DNA of 64,000 bases, taken from Phlebotomus papatasi (taxonomy: Eukaryota; Arthropoda; Insecta; Diptera; Psychodidae). Positions 33,392 through 44,200 of this stretch are shown piece after piece (within the stretch, counting starts at the first letter, position 1; each line of letters opens with the position of its first letter). The stretch lies in NCBI RefSeq assembly GCF_024763615.1, contig NC_077223.1:98146627-98210626 (forward strand), given 5' to 3'. The notes under the pieces are model-generated. The model did not search any database, was not told the origin of the DNA, and saw only the letters and a program-made list of their open reading frames with translations. The position numbers were made by a program, and so were the translations under genes.

Positions 33392-34202
33392 TCAATATGG
33401 CGCATAGTAATTAGCCCGACCACGATAGCCCCGTCTGCAAAGGGTTAGATGGGCATTAGAATGGGGGTTAAGGGGGAAGAGAGACATGAGCATCTTACTT
33501 ACATTGGACGTCTCGTGCCGCGGAAACTCGTGTGGCAGCAGGAGCGTCCAGCTCTGGATGCTCCTCGGCCCCGGAAAGTACCCCGCGGGAAACGATTGGT
33601 GGTTGAGAGTCCTGGTCGATTTGTCCTCTTGGACATCACTTTGATCTGTCGTCCCCGGAACAGGGTTTCATTCATGGCGAGTGCCGTTTCGACGTACTCC
33701 TTAGACCCAAATTCGATGTAGGCAAAACCCTTGGGGTGCCCATCGGCCCGATTGCAGAGAATTGTGACTCGATTGATGGTACCACAGCCATGAAAATGTG
33801 CTTCAAGCTCCTCAGCTGTCGCCCCATAGTCTACATTGCCCACATACACCGACCGATTGTCTATTTCCATTTTCTCATCCAGCGAGAGAGGAATGGGCGT
33901 CAGCCCTGTGGGTGATCCCATTGTCATTTGCTTATTCACTTCAGACTGTAGCTGTTTCAGCTTTTCAGCCTCCTCTTCCATCTCCTTTACACGTGCTTTT
34001 ATTGCCTCTAATTCTGGGTCAATTTGCATATTTCCATCCTCCTGCATCAAAAGATAAAGTGAGGTTAGAAATGTGGCGTCACCCATCCCACCGCAATCAA
34101 GCCAAGCCAAAAATCAATACATACCGATAAACTCACATCATTCCCATCATCTAAAGTATCTAGCAGAGGATCTTCATTCAGAGATAAATCCTCATCTGCC
34201 AT
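33392..34202 (-). CDS. Pabp2: Nuclear poly(A)-binding protein 2 (PABPN1 family)
   Basis: Three exons on the minus strand, 34202-34125, 34041-33503 and 33434-33392, give 219 residues (fly Pabp2 has about 224). The first exon encodes an acidic start (MADEDLSLNEDPLLD). Residues about 35-65 are a coiled coil. Residues about 89-165 are one RRM with RNP2 VYVGNV and RNP1 KGFAYIEF. An Arg/Gly-rich tail follows. The exon 2 frame would stop straight after its donor (GTAAGT at 33502); splicing to the short last exon gives the conserved ending RGYRGRANYYAPY. The protein binds growing poly(A) tails in the nucleus and stimulates poly(A) polymerase. It lies head-to-head with mRpS17, 462 bases between start codons. 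Confidence 0.95.
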
Positions 34203-34664
34203 AATCTAGAACAAAATTGTAAGAAAAAAAGAAGATGCAACCATTTTATTAAACCCAAGCCACCTCATTTTTTTCTCTCCCGGACGTCGCCCGATTTTTA
34301 ACCCAAATATCTCCGTTTTTACTCTAGTAATCCCACAAATTTCACTTGCAGTTTATGTGTTAAATTAAAAAGAATAAATTTAGCTAGAGTATACTCACTT
34401 GTATGCAGTATATTATTTAAAATTGTGGAAAATTTTGCAGCTTTCTCCAATGGCCTCTTTTCGCTTTGCGAGCACAGATCAAAATGGCAGAGTTTGATGC
34501 GAGTTTCGACCTCCCCTCCCTTGAATTTCGAAAATGCTGTCAGTCCGATGGTCACCGAAGCTACACGAAACCGCCCGAGCAATATAACCTCAATTTAGGA
34601 AAAAAAAACAGTTCCGGAGACGGGTTGGGTATTTTTGTAAATATTTTGGAAGATTCTTTACAAC
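34203..34664. promoter_or_regulatory. Shared 5' region between Pabp2 and mRpS17
   Basis: The two start codons point away from each other and are only 462 bases apart, so both promoters and 5' UTRs must lie here. I see no clear TATA box. Nothing more specific can be supported. Confidence 0.55.
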
Positions 34665-35192
34665 ATGGCAAGTAGATCTCTCATCCTTATGGGTCAGGTG
34701 GTGCCATGTGTAAAGCGGAACGCCTGCAAAGTGCGAATCCGACGAATGGAATTGGATCAGAATCTTTTGATGGTTTGTCCAGGATTTTTCTCCGGTTTCC
34801 CAAGGCAGATTTATTGACAAAATTCCCTTTTGCAGTATTTCAAGAAGGAAGAGTTCCTCTTTGCCCATGACCCGCAAAAGAAATGTAAGGTGGGCGATAT
34901 TGTACTGGTTAAGGAACTTCCCCAGAAGCTCACTACACTCATCACACATTCAGTGGATGTCGTTTATCCCTATGGAGATGTCACATGTCCCCTCACGGGC
35001 AAGAAGGTCATAGTTGGGAACTATCGAGATCAAATTGAGGAAGCAAATCAACTCTATGGTAAATCCAGCAAGGCTTTTGACTACGACAAAGCTCCTCCGC
35101 GTGGAAGACTCGAAGACAAGCGGGATTTCAGTCATCGAGAGACCTATATGAAGTACCACGATGATGGGAAAGATCAGCCTTTTGCAGTTTAG
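34665..35192 (+). CDS. mRpS17: Mitochondrial small-subunit ribosomal protein S17
   Basis: Two exons, 34665-34772 and 34836-35192, give 154 residues; the intron is 63 bases. The N-terminus (MASRSLILMGQVVPC) and the stretch VRIRRMELDQNLLM-YFKKEEFLFAHDP, then CKVGDIVLVKELPQKLT, are typical of the metazoan mitochondrial S17/uS17m OB-fold protein, which binds 12S rRNA in the mitoribosome. The start follows ACAACATGG. AATAAA at 35226-35231 lies 33 bases after the stop, and the gene converges with Fcp1, whose stop is at 35269. Confidence 0.93.
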
Positions 35193-35225
35193 TTCTTTGT
35201 ATTTAATTTGATTAGGTGCTTTTAG

Positions 35226-35269
35226 AATAAAAGAAAATCTATTTGAACTCAAATCACGCTCTTTTTATT
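35226..35269. promoter_or_regulatory. Overlapping 3' ends of mRpS17 and Fcp1
   Basis: The mRpS17 signal AATAAA (35226-35231, plus) and the Fcp1 signal AATAAA (35269-35264, minus) lie 38 bases apart on opposite strands. The Fcp1 signal starts inside the stop codon itself (TGAATAAA). Cleavage 10-30 bases downstream of each would make the two mRNAs overlap. Confidence 0.6.
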
Positions 35270-38200
35270 CAGTCTAAACCCAAGAATTCACGTTCCAGCG
35301 CTGCTCCCATCATATTCCAATCTCCATTGTCTTCATCGTCACTTTCACTTCCCTCACTTCCATTGTTGGAGCCAATGTCCAGATCCGATGGCAAGTCTCC
35401 GCCTGGAAGAGAAATAAAGCCAGTGATAAGCCTAGATCAGCTTATATAGAGGTGTGATTCCTTCGTTGCAAAATCGGATTGTGGCAAACTCGAACGATAT
35501 TTATAGGGTAAGTGCTCATAATTTTGGACAGTTTCTAAATTTGGACACTTTGAGGGTAAAATTGGACACTAAAAATAAATTGATTAAAATGATGGATTTT
35601 TATTCCAATATTTGATGAAAAATGAATTCTATCTAAATATTTGTTCTTTTTGGAAGATTTTGACACTAAATACGTTAAATTTTGAATATGATTTGAGTTG
35701 AAATTGCTTTGTTGAAAATTCAGTGTGAGTAATGCTTACGAGAAATATGACAGAACTTCGTGGCTTACTTCAGTCTTATTTAGTTTTGGTGAAGTACTAA
35801 CAAAGTTTGTTCGCTGTTTTTGAGTGATATTATTGAATATTCATTGAATATTGTGTTGATTCACGTTACTGATGATTTGTACATTTGACCTGAAGTGAGA
35901 TTTGCCTTGTGAATTATATTTTTCGTGTGAAAAATGTGAAATTTTTTAAGACATTCACCAGTGAGGTGATGATTCTTATTTTGGATAGGTGTTTTTCTCA
36001 CGAAATTTCGTGAAGTTTTAGCTTTTGTGATGACTAGGTTGGACAAATGCCTGGTGAAACAAAGGAGCATCATCTCTACCAAAGAGATGTAGCGAGGAAA
36101 GCCTTGAAAGGCTCTCGGAAAGACCAGGGAATGAGCGAATCCGCACGTACTTGGAGTATCGAAGTCAACTCACTTTAATGAATGATATGGAAAGTTTCCG
36201 GGCTTCTGTGACATTCTACGTTTCCCTTACATGAACAGGAAGAGGACTTGGTAAGATTGGTTCATAAAATGAAGAACAATGGGCATCCTATTGAGGCGGA
36301 TTAGCTGTCCAAATTTACAGCCAAGTTGGACAAATTAATAAACAAGTTGTCCAAAATAAGAGCCAAAGTCACCTCTACATATCAATTCATTTTTAAACGT
36401 ATTAAAACTAATTTTAATAAAAATAAGTCGATAAATAGCTTGCTAAGTCTCTAAACAACCCTTCTGAAAAGAGAGTAACAAGAAATGTCAATTAGTATAG
36501 AAAATATCGCACTTCAAACTTGGAACTTCGATGCTTATAAGCAGACTGTCCAAAATTATGAGCACTTCCCCTACATAAAATTGTATGAGAAATGCATAAA
36601 AATATCTGAAAATCTTTAAACTCGATTATCTCGGAAACTATGAGAGATAGAAGCCTCAAACTTTACGTCCATTTAGAGCCCCTTTGTGGCTTTATATGTG
36701 CAAAATTTCGCTTGGAAATGAAAAAAATTGGATGAGAAATGCATAAAATTGTCTGAAAATCTTTAAAGTCGATTATCTCGGAAACTATGAAGGATAGAGG
36801 CCTCAACTTTACATCCGTTTAAAACCTCTGTCAGCGACCCGTGAGAATCGCGAAGATATTCATAAAAAAATCACGCCCCGCGAAGATCCACGAAAAATTT
36901 CACACAACGCGAAGATCCGCGAAAAAATTCGCTACCCGCGTAAATCTGCGAAAAAATACATCCCTTGAAAATCCGCGAAAAATACGCGAAAAAATTCGCG
37001 CCCCGTAAGACCCGAGAAAAAATTCGCGCCCCGTGAAATCCGCGAAAAAATTCGCGCCCCGCGAAAATCCGCGGAAAAATTGCGCCCCGGGAAAATCCGC
37101 GAGGAAATTCTCGACCCGCGAAAAAAATCGCGGATCGTGAATTGTATGTCACCGTACAAATCTTCGAATATAGGCTAACTATGTGTAGAGAGAGAGAGAG
37201 AGAGAGAAAGGGAGAGTGAAAGAGTGCTATATATAGTAAAGGCTTGTCCGACGCCGCTTCTCCCGCTTTTCTTCCCGCCTGACGCTAATAGCAAATTTTC
37301 TTAAAATTGAAATCTTTAAAACTCTTTCGTCTCCTTTGGGACTCTGGGTACCCATGGAAAAAAGAATTTTTTTGGACTATTTAGAATCGAATAAAATCCG
37401 ATTCTTGTGGATGATTACAAACTATAAGGATGTCCAAATCTAGGATATTTTTTGCAGGATTCCAATTAACTCCTGAGCTTAGATATTCTTGGTCAAAAAT
37501 CGTGAATTTTCGATTTTCTGCTTCCTTGCAGATATTGACTTTTTTGATATTTCTAGACCAGAATAAAGGAAAAACTTATGGGGGTCAATAAGTATGATAA
37601 CTAATAATTACAGATTGCATAAATTCGAAAAATAATTTTTTCCTTAATTTTCAAAAAACTTGTTCAAACTTTATGGGTACTCTCGTCCCCAAAAATCTAG
37701 AGGTCAAAAATGTAAGGTTATCCCGCCAATGCCCGCCATTTGCTTTTTGACACCAACCTTGTAAGAAAATTCAAGCGGGAGCGAAATTTTTGCTAATATG
37801 GCCGATAATTTTGACATTTGGCAGCGAGGGAGATTGCTTTCAGGGAAGTTTTTCCTATTCTTCCAGATTTTGGTGAATTCTGATTGTCCAGGAAGTGTTT
37901 TTTTTGGCTCTTGAGAAAGCTTATTGTGTCTGCAATAACATCGCGTTGAGAGAAATGTATTTTAAAGTGTTATTGTGTGAAATATTTTGAGGGATCTGCT
38001 GGAAAGCAGGAACTTGGTGTCTTCTTGACCACTTCCTGGACATCCCAAGTGTTCATACATGAACAATATGCTAGTGAGCAAAGAGAAGAGAATTTATTAG
38101 CCCCTTGCGGTGCAACGACGAATTTATTAGCCCCTTGCGGTGCAATGACAATTGACACCGCACGGGCTTTCCTCTATGACGCGCGCGGCTACTTGGGCCA

Positions 38201-41200
38201 TTTGTTTTTCTCTTCTCTTTGCTCATCATGCACTTTTTTAAAATAATTTTCCCACAATAAAAATGGATTAGTTAGCAAAATTATTTGTATATAAACCCGA
38301 AATTTTGAATCAATAAATCACTTCCACTTCCACAATCACCAAGAGATACTGGTCAATAATTCTTCTGGTTTTAGTGATCAACATTGTAAAGGAGTCATTT
38401 GACACGCAAAAATAATTCACAAAATTGATATTATTGGCTTTTGGAAAATTGAAGTTTGTCTCCTTTTCGTTCTTTTGGGGACGAGAGTTCCCATGAGTTT
38501 TCCAATTTCCCAGAGGCGGAAAAAATTCTTTCTCTACAAAAGTATCATATTTGACCACTAAGAGTTACAATAAAGTGAGTTTTACTGAAATTCGTTCGCT
38601 GGATATGTTGTGGTCTGGAAAGAGTTAAAGTGAAATATCTCGAGAAGTGTTCGACGAATGTCTTAATTTTTTTTAAATTGGTCTAAATTTTCTGGACTAC
38701 AACAGAAACATAAAAAAAATCAAAATCGCATACTTAGATTTCGAGATAAACTACAAAATCTGATTTTTAACCGGTTTTCCGAAATAAAATTCCGTCCGGC
38801 CGGCCGGACGGCAGCCGGACCCGAAATTGCCGGCTTATGATTTTCAGCATCAGGGATGTTCAAAACATATACCCTGTGAATTTCAGCTCGATCTGAGCAC
38901 TTTGAGAAAATCCGATGATTACAATAGGTGTGATTATGAAGGAATCACACCTAATCATCGATATTCATTTTGTTTTCTTGCTGGAACCTCTTACCTCTTC
39001 GAAACTTTGTGCTGGGCATCTCATCATCTTCCTCTGTACTGTTCTCTGTATTATCCACATCTACACTTTCTTCGTTGGCCTCAAAAGCAATTCTCATCTT
39101 TTCCTCCTCTATCCTCTTTCTGGATTCCTCAAGTTCTTCTTGTCGTCTCCTCTTGCGAACACTCTTCTTCTCCGGTGGATTTTCCATGTCCACAGAATCA
39201 TCCGAACTGGAAGAATCATCAGCATCAGAGTCAAAAAACTGATCAAATTCCTTATTCATCTCTGCCAGGTCGGATTTAGAGAAGCTCAACAGAGGATTGA
39301 TTGTATCCATAAATTTTGGCTGTTCACTTTCAGATGATGAATCCGCCTTGTCCCCATAGCTGACCACATGCTCTGGGCTATGGCAATGCGGTGGTGGCTG
39401 ACGCATCTTGGACGGATTGTTAGGATCTAGCGGAAAAACCCGCTCATCCACATGCTCCCAACGCTCAGCACATGACCACAGCCAATCAGGCGATACAATC
39501 CTAACCTCTTCCCGCTTCCTGGCTGTGTTGACCTTATGTGTGCCTGAAGCAGCAGCCACCAGATGCGTGGTATCCTCATTGAGATCTTGCGTTACATTCG
39601 CCCCCAGACTCCGGGCTATCTGGAATGCCTTACTATGTTCCAGTCTCATTCGGCTGGGTACGAGACCCGAGAACACAATATTCCTGCCCACCAGCACTTC
39701 CGACCGGATGCGCGGAATGAGAACCTTGAGGTCGGGAATTTCACCAGTCTTCTCGTACATATCATAGAACCTCGAATGGATCTTCAGTAGAATATTCTCC
39801 AGGTAGAGCAAGTAATCATCCGGATCTTCCACCTCAATCAAATTATCCTCTGCCTCCGACGTGGATACCTTCCGGACAACTTCTTCATCCTTCTGGGAAT
39901 CTTCCTTGACATCCACCTTCGTAGATTCCCCTTCTTCTTGCTGTGCCTTCGCGCTCTCTTCAGACATCTCAACTTCTCTTACTTCCACATTCTCATCTGC
40001 CTTCTCGGCTGTTTCTTCTCTGGGCTTCTCTGCATTCTCCTCCTCATCCTTATCCTCTTCCACTTTTTCCGGAGAAATTTTATCTGGGATTGCTGTCTTG
40101 GGTTCTTCTTCCTTCTCACTGGAACTGTCTGAAGATGACTTTTCTTCCTGCTTCTTCTGGATTTGGCTTTGCAATTCTGAAATAAAAAAAAGTGATAAAT
40201 CTAGATCACCTTACAGAGATGGTGATTCTTTCTTTGCCAATTCGGACTTTGACAATTTTGAAGGATATTTGAATACAATAATAATGCAAATTTGTTTATA
40301 TGATTATTAAATGGATTAATGCATAAAAATATCTGAAACTAGTGATAAACCCAGATAAGCTTATGGTAGCTAAGATTCTTTACAAGCGACATCGAAATGC
40401 ATGTAACTGGGGGTGCTTCCAAGGTGAAATACTTGAAAATTCAATTGCGAATTGTATTTTAGGGACAAAGAATCGCATTGAGCAAACTATTCTGAGAAAC
40501 AGAAACGGATAACATTAGCTCGTCATGAACTTAATCACATCATTACATCATTGCAAGCAGTCAAAAGTAGCCAGTAAATAATCTCAGCTACCATAAGCTT
40601 ATCTGGGCTTATCACTGCACTGGTCATTTTCTATTTTAAATAATTTGAGTACAAAAGGCCAACAAAATAAAAAAAAAGTTCATTGAAATCGGTTCATTAC
40701 CGAAAATATGGTCCATTCAAGACATTTTTGATTACAGTTTAGGTCAGAAAACCTTCTGATCCTCTTCAAGCTTTTCAACTCATGAATGCTAATTTTTCTA
40801 AAATTGAGTACTGAGCGTTATCAAATGGATTAATCCTGAAACCTAAAAAGTCACAAGCTATCGTGATTTCTAAAAGAGGAGTTGCCATTGACTTCTATTC
40901 ATTTCCCCTTTACGGTGGAACTATTCCTTTTTCTGATCAGGTCAAAAACCTAGGTATAATCTTCAATACAACTCTCTCTTGGTCTGATCAAGCTCCTTCT
41001 ATTTGCCGAAAGGTCAACTATTCTCTCTATACTCTTAGACGCTTCCGGGACATCACGCCCTATGGCACTCGTGTGATCCTCGCGCGAACGCTTCTTCTTC
41101 CATTTTGTAATAATGGAGCAGAACTATTTTTTCCGGCGGATAGTGACACAATTCATCGCCTGACGGTTTCATTTAATGATTGTGTCAGGTATATTATAAA

Positions 41201-44200
41201 CCGCCGGGATCACATCACTCCATACAGAAACGTTTTCATTGGTTGTGATCTAAGATCCCTTTTGGAGATGAGAGCAGTTCTTTTCCTGTTTCACCTGCTG
41301 ATTTCTGGATGTCCCGCGTACCTGTCGAGTCTTCTGGTTAGGGGGGGGGGGGGTGAGGGAGTTCGGCCAGGGTTCGGGGACTCTTGGTGCCTAAACTGGG
41401 CAGTGATTGTCTTTATAGAAGTCTGTTTGTTAAGGGCGTTATTGCTTGCAATAGCATACCGAATGATAGGCGCAGTTCTGCTACCGCCATTCGTCAATTT
41501 TTTTCAACTTAGGATGTGGAGACTCTTTTTCGCTTTTTCTTTTTTTTCACTGATTCATCTCTTTCTTTTCATTTTTAATTCTTTCTGTACATTTATATTT
41601 TTCAATATTTTCTTTTTTTTAATTTCACAATTGTAAAAGAGATGATCCTATTTTTGGAAATATGGTATATTATTATTATTATTAAAACATCTAGGGAGGA
41701 GTGCGACAGTGCGACGCTTTTAAGATATTTCGAATAACGGTCGTGAGTGCAAAAAAATTTCATATGAATTTAAGTGGAAATACGAAAAAGTGGCTTTTCT
41801 CACTACGCTTCCACCAAGCTCTCTCATTACTACAGAAGCCTGACCGATTCGCGACGATAGTTCGGTGTGAAATCTACCATCACTTATGAATAACACCCCG
41901 AGATGCTCGACCTTCTCCACCCGTGTTAATGATTTTCCATTAACATGTAGAGTGCATTTCACAGGCCGTCGAAAAATCACCATTACTTCCGAGCTTAGCC
42001 GTTCGGCTATCGCTAAATTATCGGTTTTCAAAGCTGTGTTCATTCTAACCTATGGTCATGAGATTTGGATAATGAACGAAAGTACAAGATCGCGAGTGCA
42101 AGAACCACTCGCCGAGATCGAATGAGGCATGTAGCCGGTCGTGAGGAACTAAGAGTCGAGAAGTTGCTTTTTCGGGTTGAGAGATCGCAACTTCGATGGT
42201 ATGTACATGTTCAGCGCTTGAATATAAAAAGATTCCCTAGAAAAGCTATGCAATTCATTGTGTGAGGGCTTTAACCTCGAGGCAGACCTACGACAAGGTA
42301 GTTGAATCAAATTCAGAATCTTGCCTTGGAACGCCTTGGGACTTGGTATCGAACCCGAACATCTTCCTGAAGTGGCAGAGGATTAAAAAGAGTGGGCTGC
42401 TAATTTGGATGTCATGGGCCCGCGACCCCAATAGGGATAAGCGGTTGAAAATGATGATACGAAAAAGTGGCTTCAACTTCGCAAGCTACCTAGCAGGGGT
42501 TTGCTTTGGACAATATAAAATTATAAAACTGTTTTTGAGCATTTTAGAATACTGCATCAAATTAAAACACGAAAAAGCGTCCCAAACATCTCCGGTGTCC
42601 CTATATCTTATTGACACTTGAAAATTTTTCATACACTTTTTAAATTTTAAAAAGCAATATCTCGGGAACAGAGGGGTATAATTTTGGGTATTTTTTTTTA
42701 ATTGGGGTAATTGAACAGCTCTACAACATGAACCTGTAATTAACAAGTCTTAGTGAAATTTTGAGATGATCTAAAATAAATTATCATCTTCTGGCATCAG
42801 GGATGCTTCAAACATTATACCCTGTAAATTTTAGACCAATCGGAGAAATTTGACTAAAATGCCGATAACAATAGGTGTGATTATGTAAGAATCACATCTG
42901 ATCACTGCGAGAAATTACCGTGCTATCACACTAGGATCTTTTCAATTTGTAAATTCAATTTAATTTTCAGATGATTTGTTGCTATGCGTTATTTTGCACT
43001 AAAAACCAATTGAATTGATAGATCTGCACTTAATTTATTAATAAAAACTAATACTTGGTCCAGAAAAACCTGTTTAAATATGTTAAAATAGCTTAAATGT
43101 GGTTGCTCAAATAAATTTGATTTCAGCAAATTAAAATGTTAGAATTGCTCACTAATTTCAATTTATTATTCAAATTAAACTTGCATGAAGTGAAGCTTAA
43201 GTATCGGGAGTAATTCATTAAGTTCCTCCAAAGCCATTCGAAAGAAATTGTTGTTAAGAAATTTCAGTTAGATTGTTAGAATTTGTTAGATTGTTAGAAA
43301 TTCCAGTTCGAAGTTGGGACGACTTCATGAAGATTTTTAATAAGACTGTATGAGAGTTGCTGCATAAGCCCTTTGCCTACAAATATTTTTTCTTGCTTTG
43401 GGGATCCTTCTGAATAACAGATAAGTGACTTATAAGACATTTTAAGTACTATCACAAATTTTCCGGAGTCACTCACAATCAAAAATCTGGCGGCACCATT
43501 TAAAATTGAGCAAATTTCTTGCAAAATGTGTCCTGACTGTGAGAATTTTCAAGTAAATTCTAGAAATCTTAATGCTCAATTGGCTCAATTGAATCTAAAA
43601 TTAATACGTGAAAATTTATAGTGTGATAGCACAGTTAAATTGGGAAAATTTTACAAAAAAAAAAACAAAAAAAATGAAATTTTCATCGTGATTTCTTTTG
43701 TAACTCACCATTAAAATCGAGTCCTTTTCCATCTAGCTCGTGCTTATCGAGTCCGGGTGGAGCATTGATGTCTCCGGTATGCTGGAAAAAGTGATAGGGC
43801 TTCACCTGGATCAGATTAGCCGCCATATTCCAAACATCTTCGCGATCATCGATGATGCAGACCATTGAATCGCCACAAGGGAAAAGTGCCTTGAGATTAT
43901 CTGTCTTACTGGTAGCATTGAAGCATTCATCTCGTGAGAGAATCCGATGGGAGAAATACTTTCCGTTCTCATCCAGAAACGTCGCAATCATGTGTGCATA
44001 GTTCCGTGCGCCAAATGTGCAGATGTGCAGCTCAAAGAAGGGAGCCATGCGACTGAGAAAATGAGGTGTTCCTGGTCGGAGTCTCGTGTGATACCAGGGA
44101 GAATTAGGCCCGTACAGTTGAAAGTGGTAGACGTCCTTCAGGTTGTTGGGAACATTGTCGTTTGTCGTGTGAATGAGGGTCTGATCGAGATCGACAAGAA

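Noticed and set aside
33499..34110. Pabp2 exon 2 read as a complete single-exon gene ending at 33499
   Set aside because: The apparent stop lies in a GTAAGT splice donor; a short downstream exon supplies the conserved C-terminus in frame.
36871..37159. Minus-strand ORFs with repeats of the FFRGSRISSRIF type
   Set aside because: They are translations of the CpG-rich minisatellite and only mirror its period.
38951..38994. Continuation of Fcp1 exon 3 to an in-frame stop at 38951
   Set aside because: A GTAAGA donor at 38994 joins in phase to the conserved last exon at 35402-35269.
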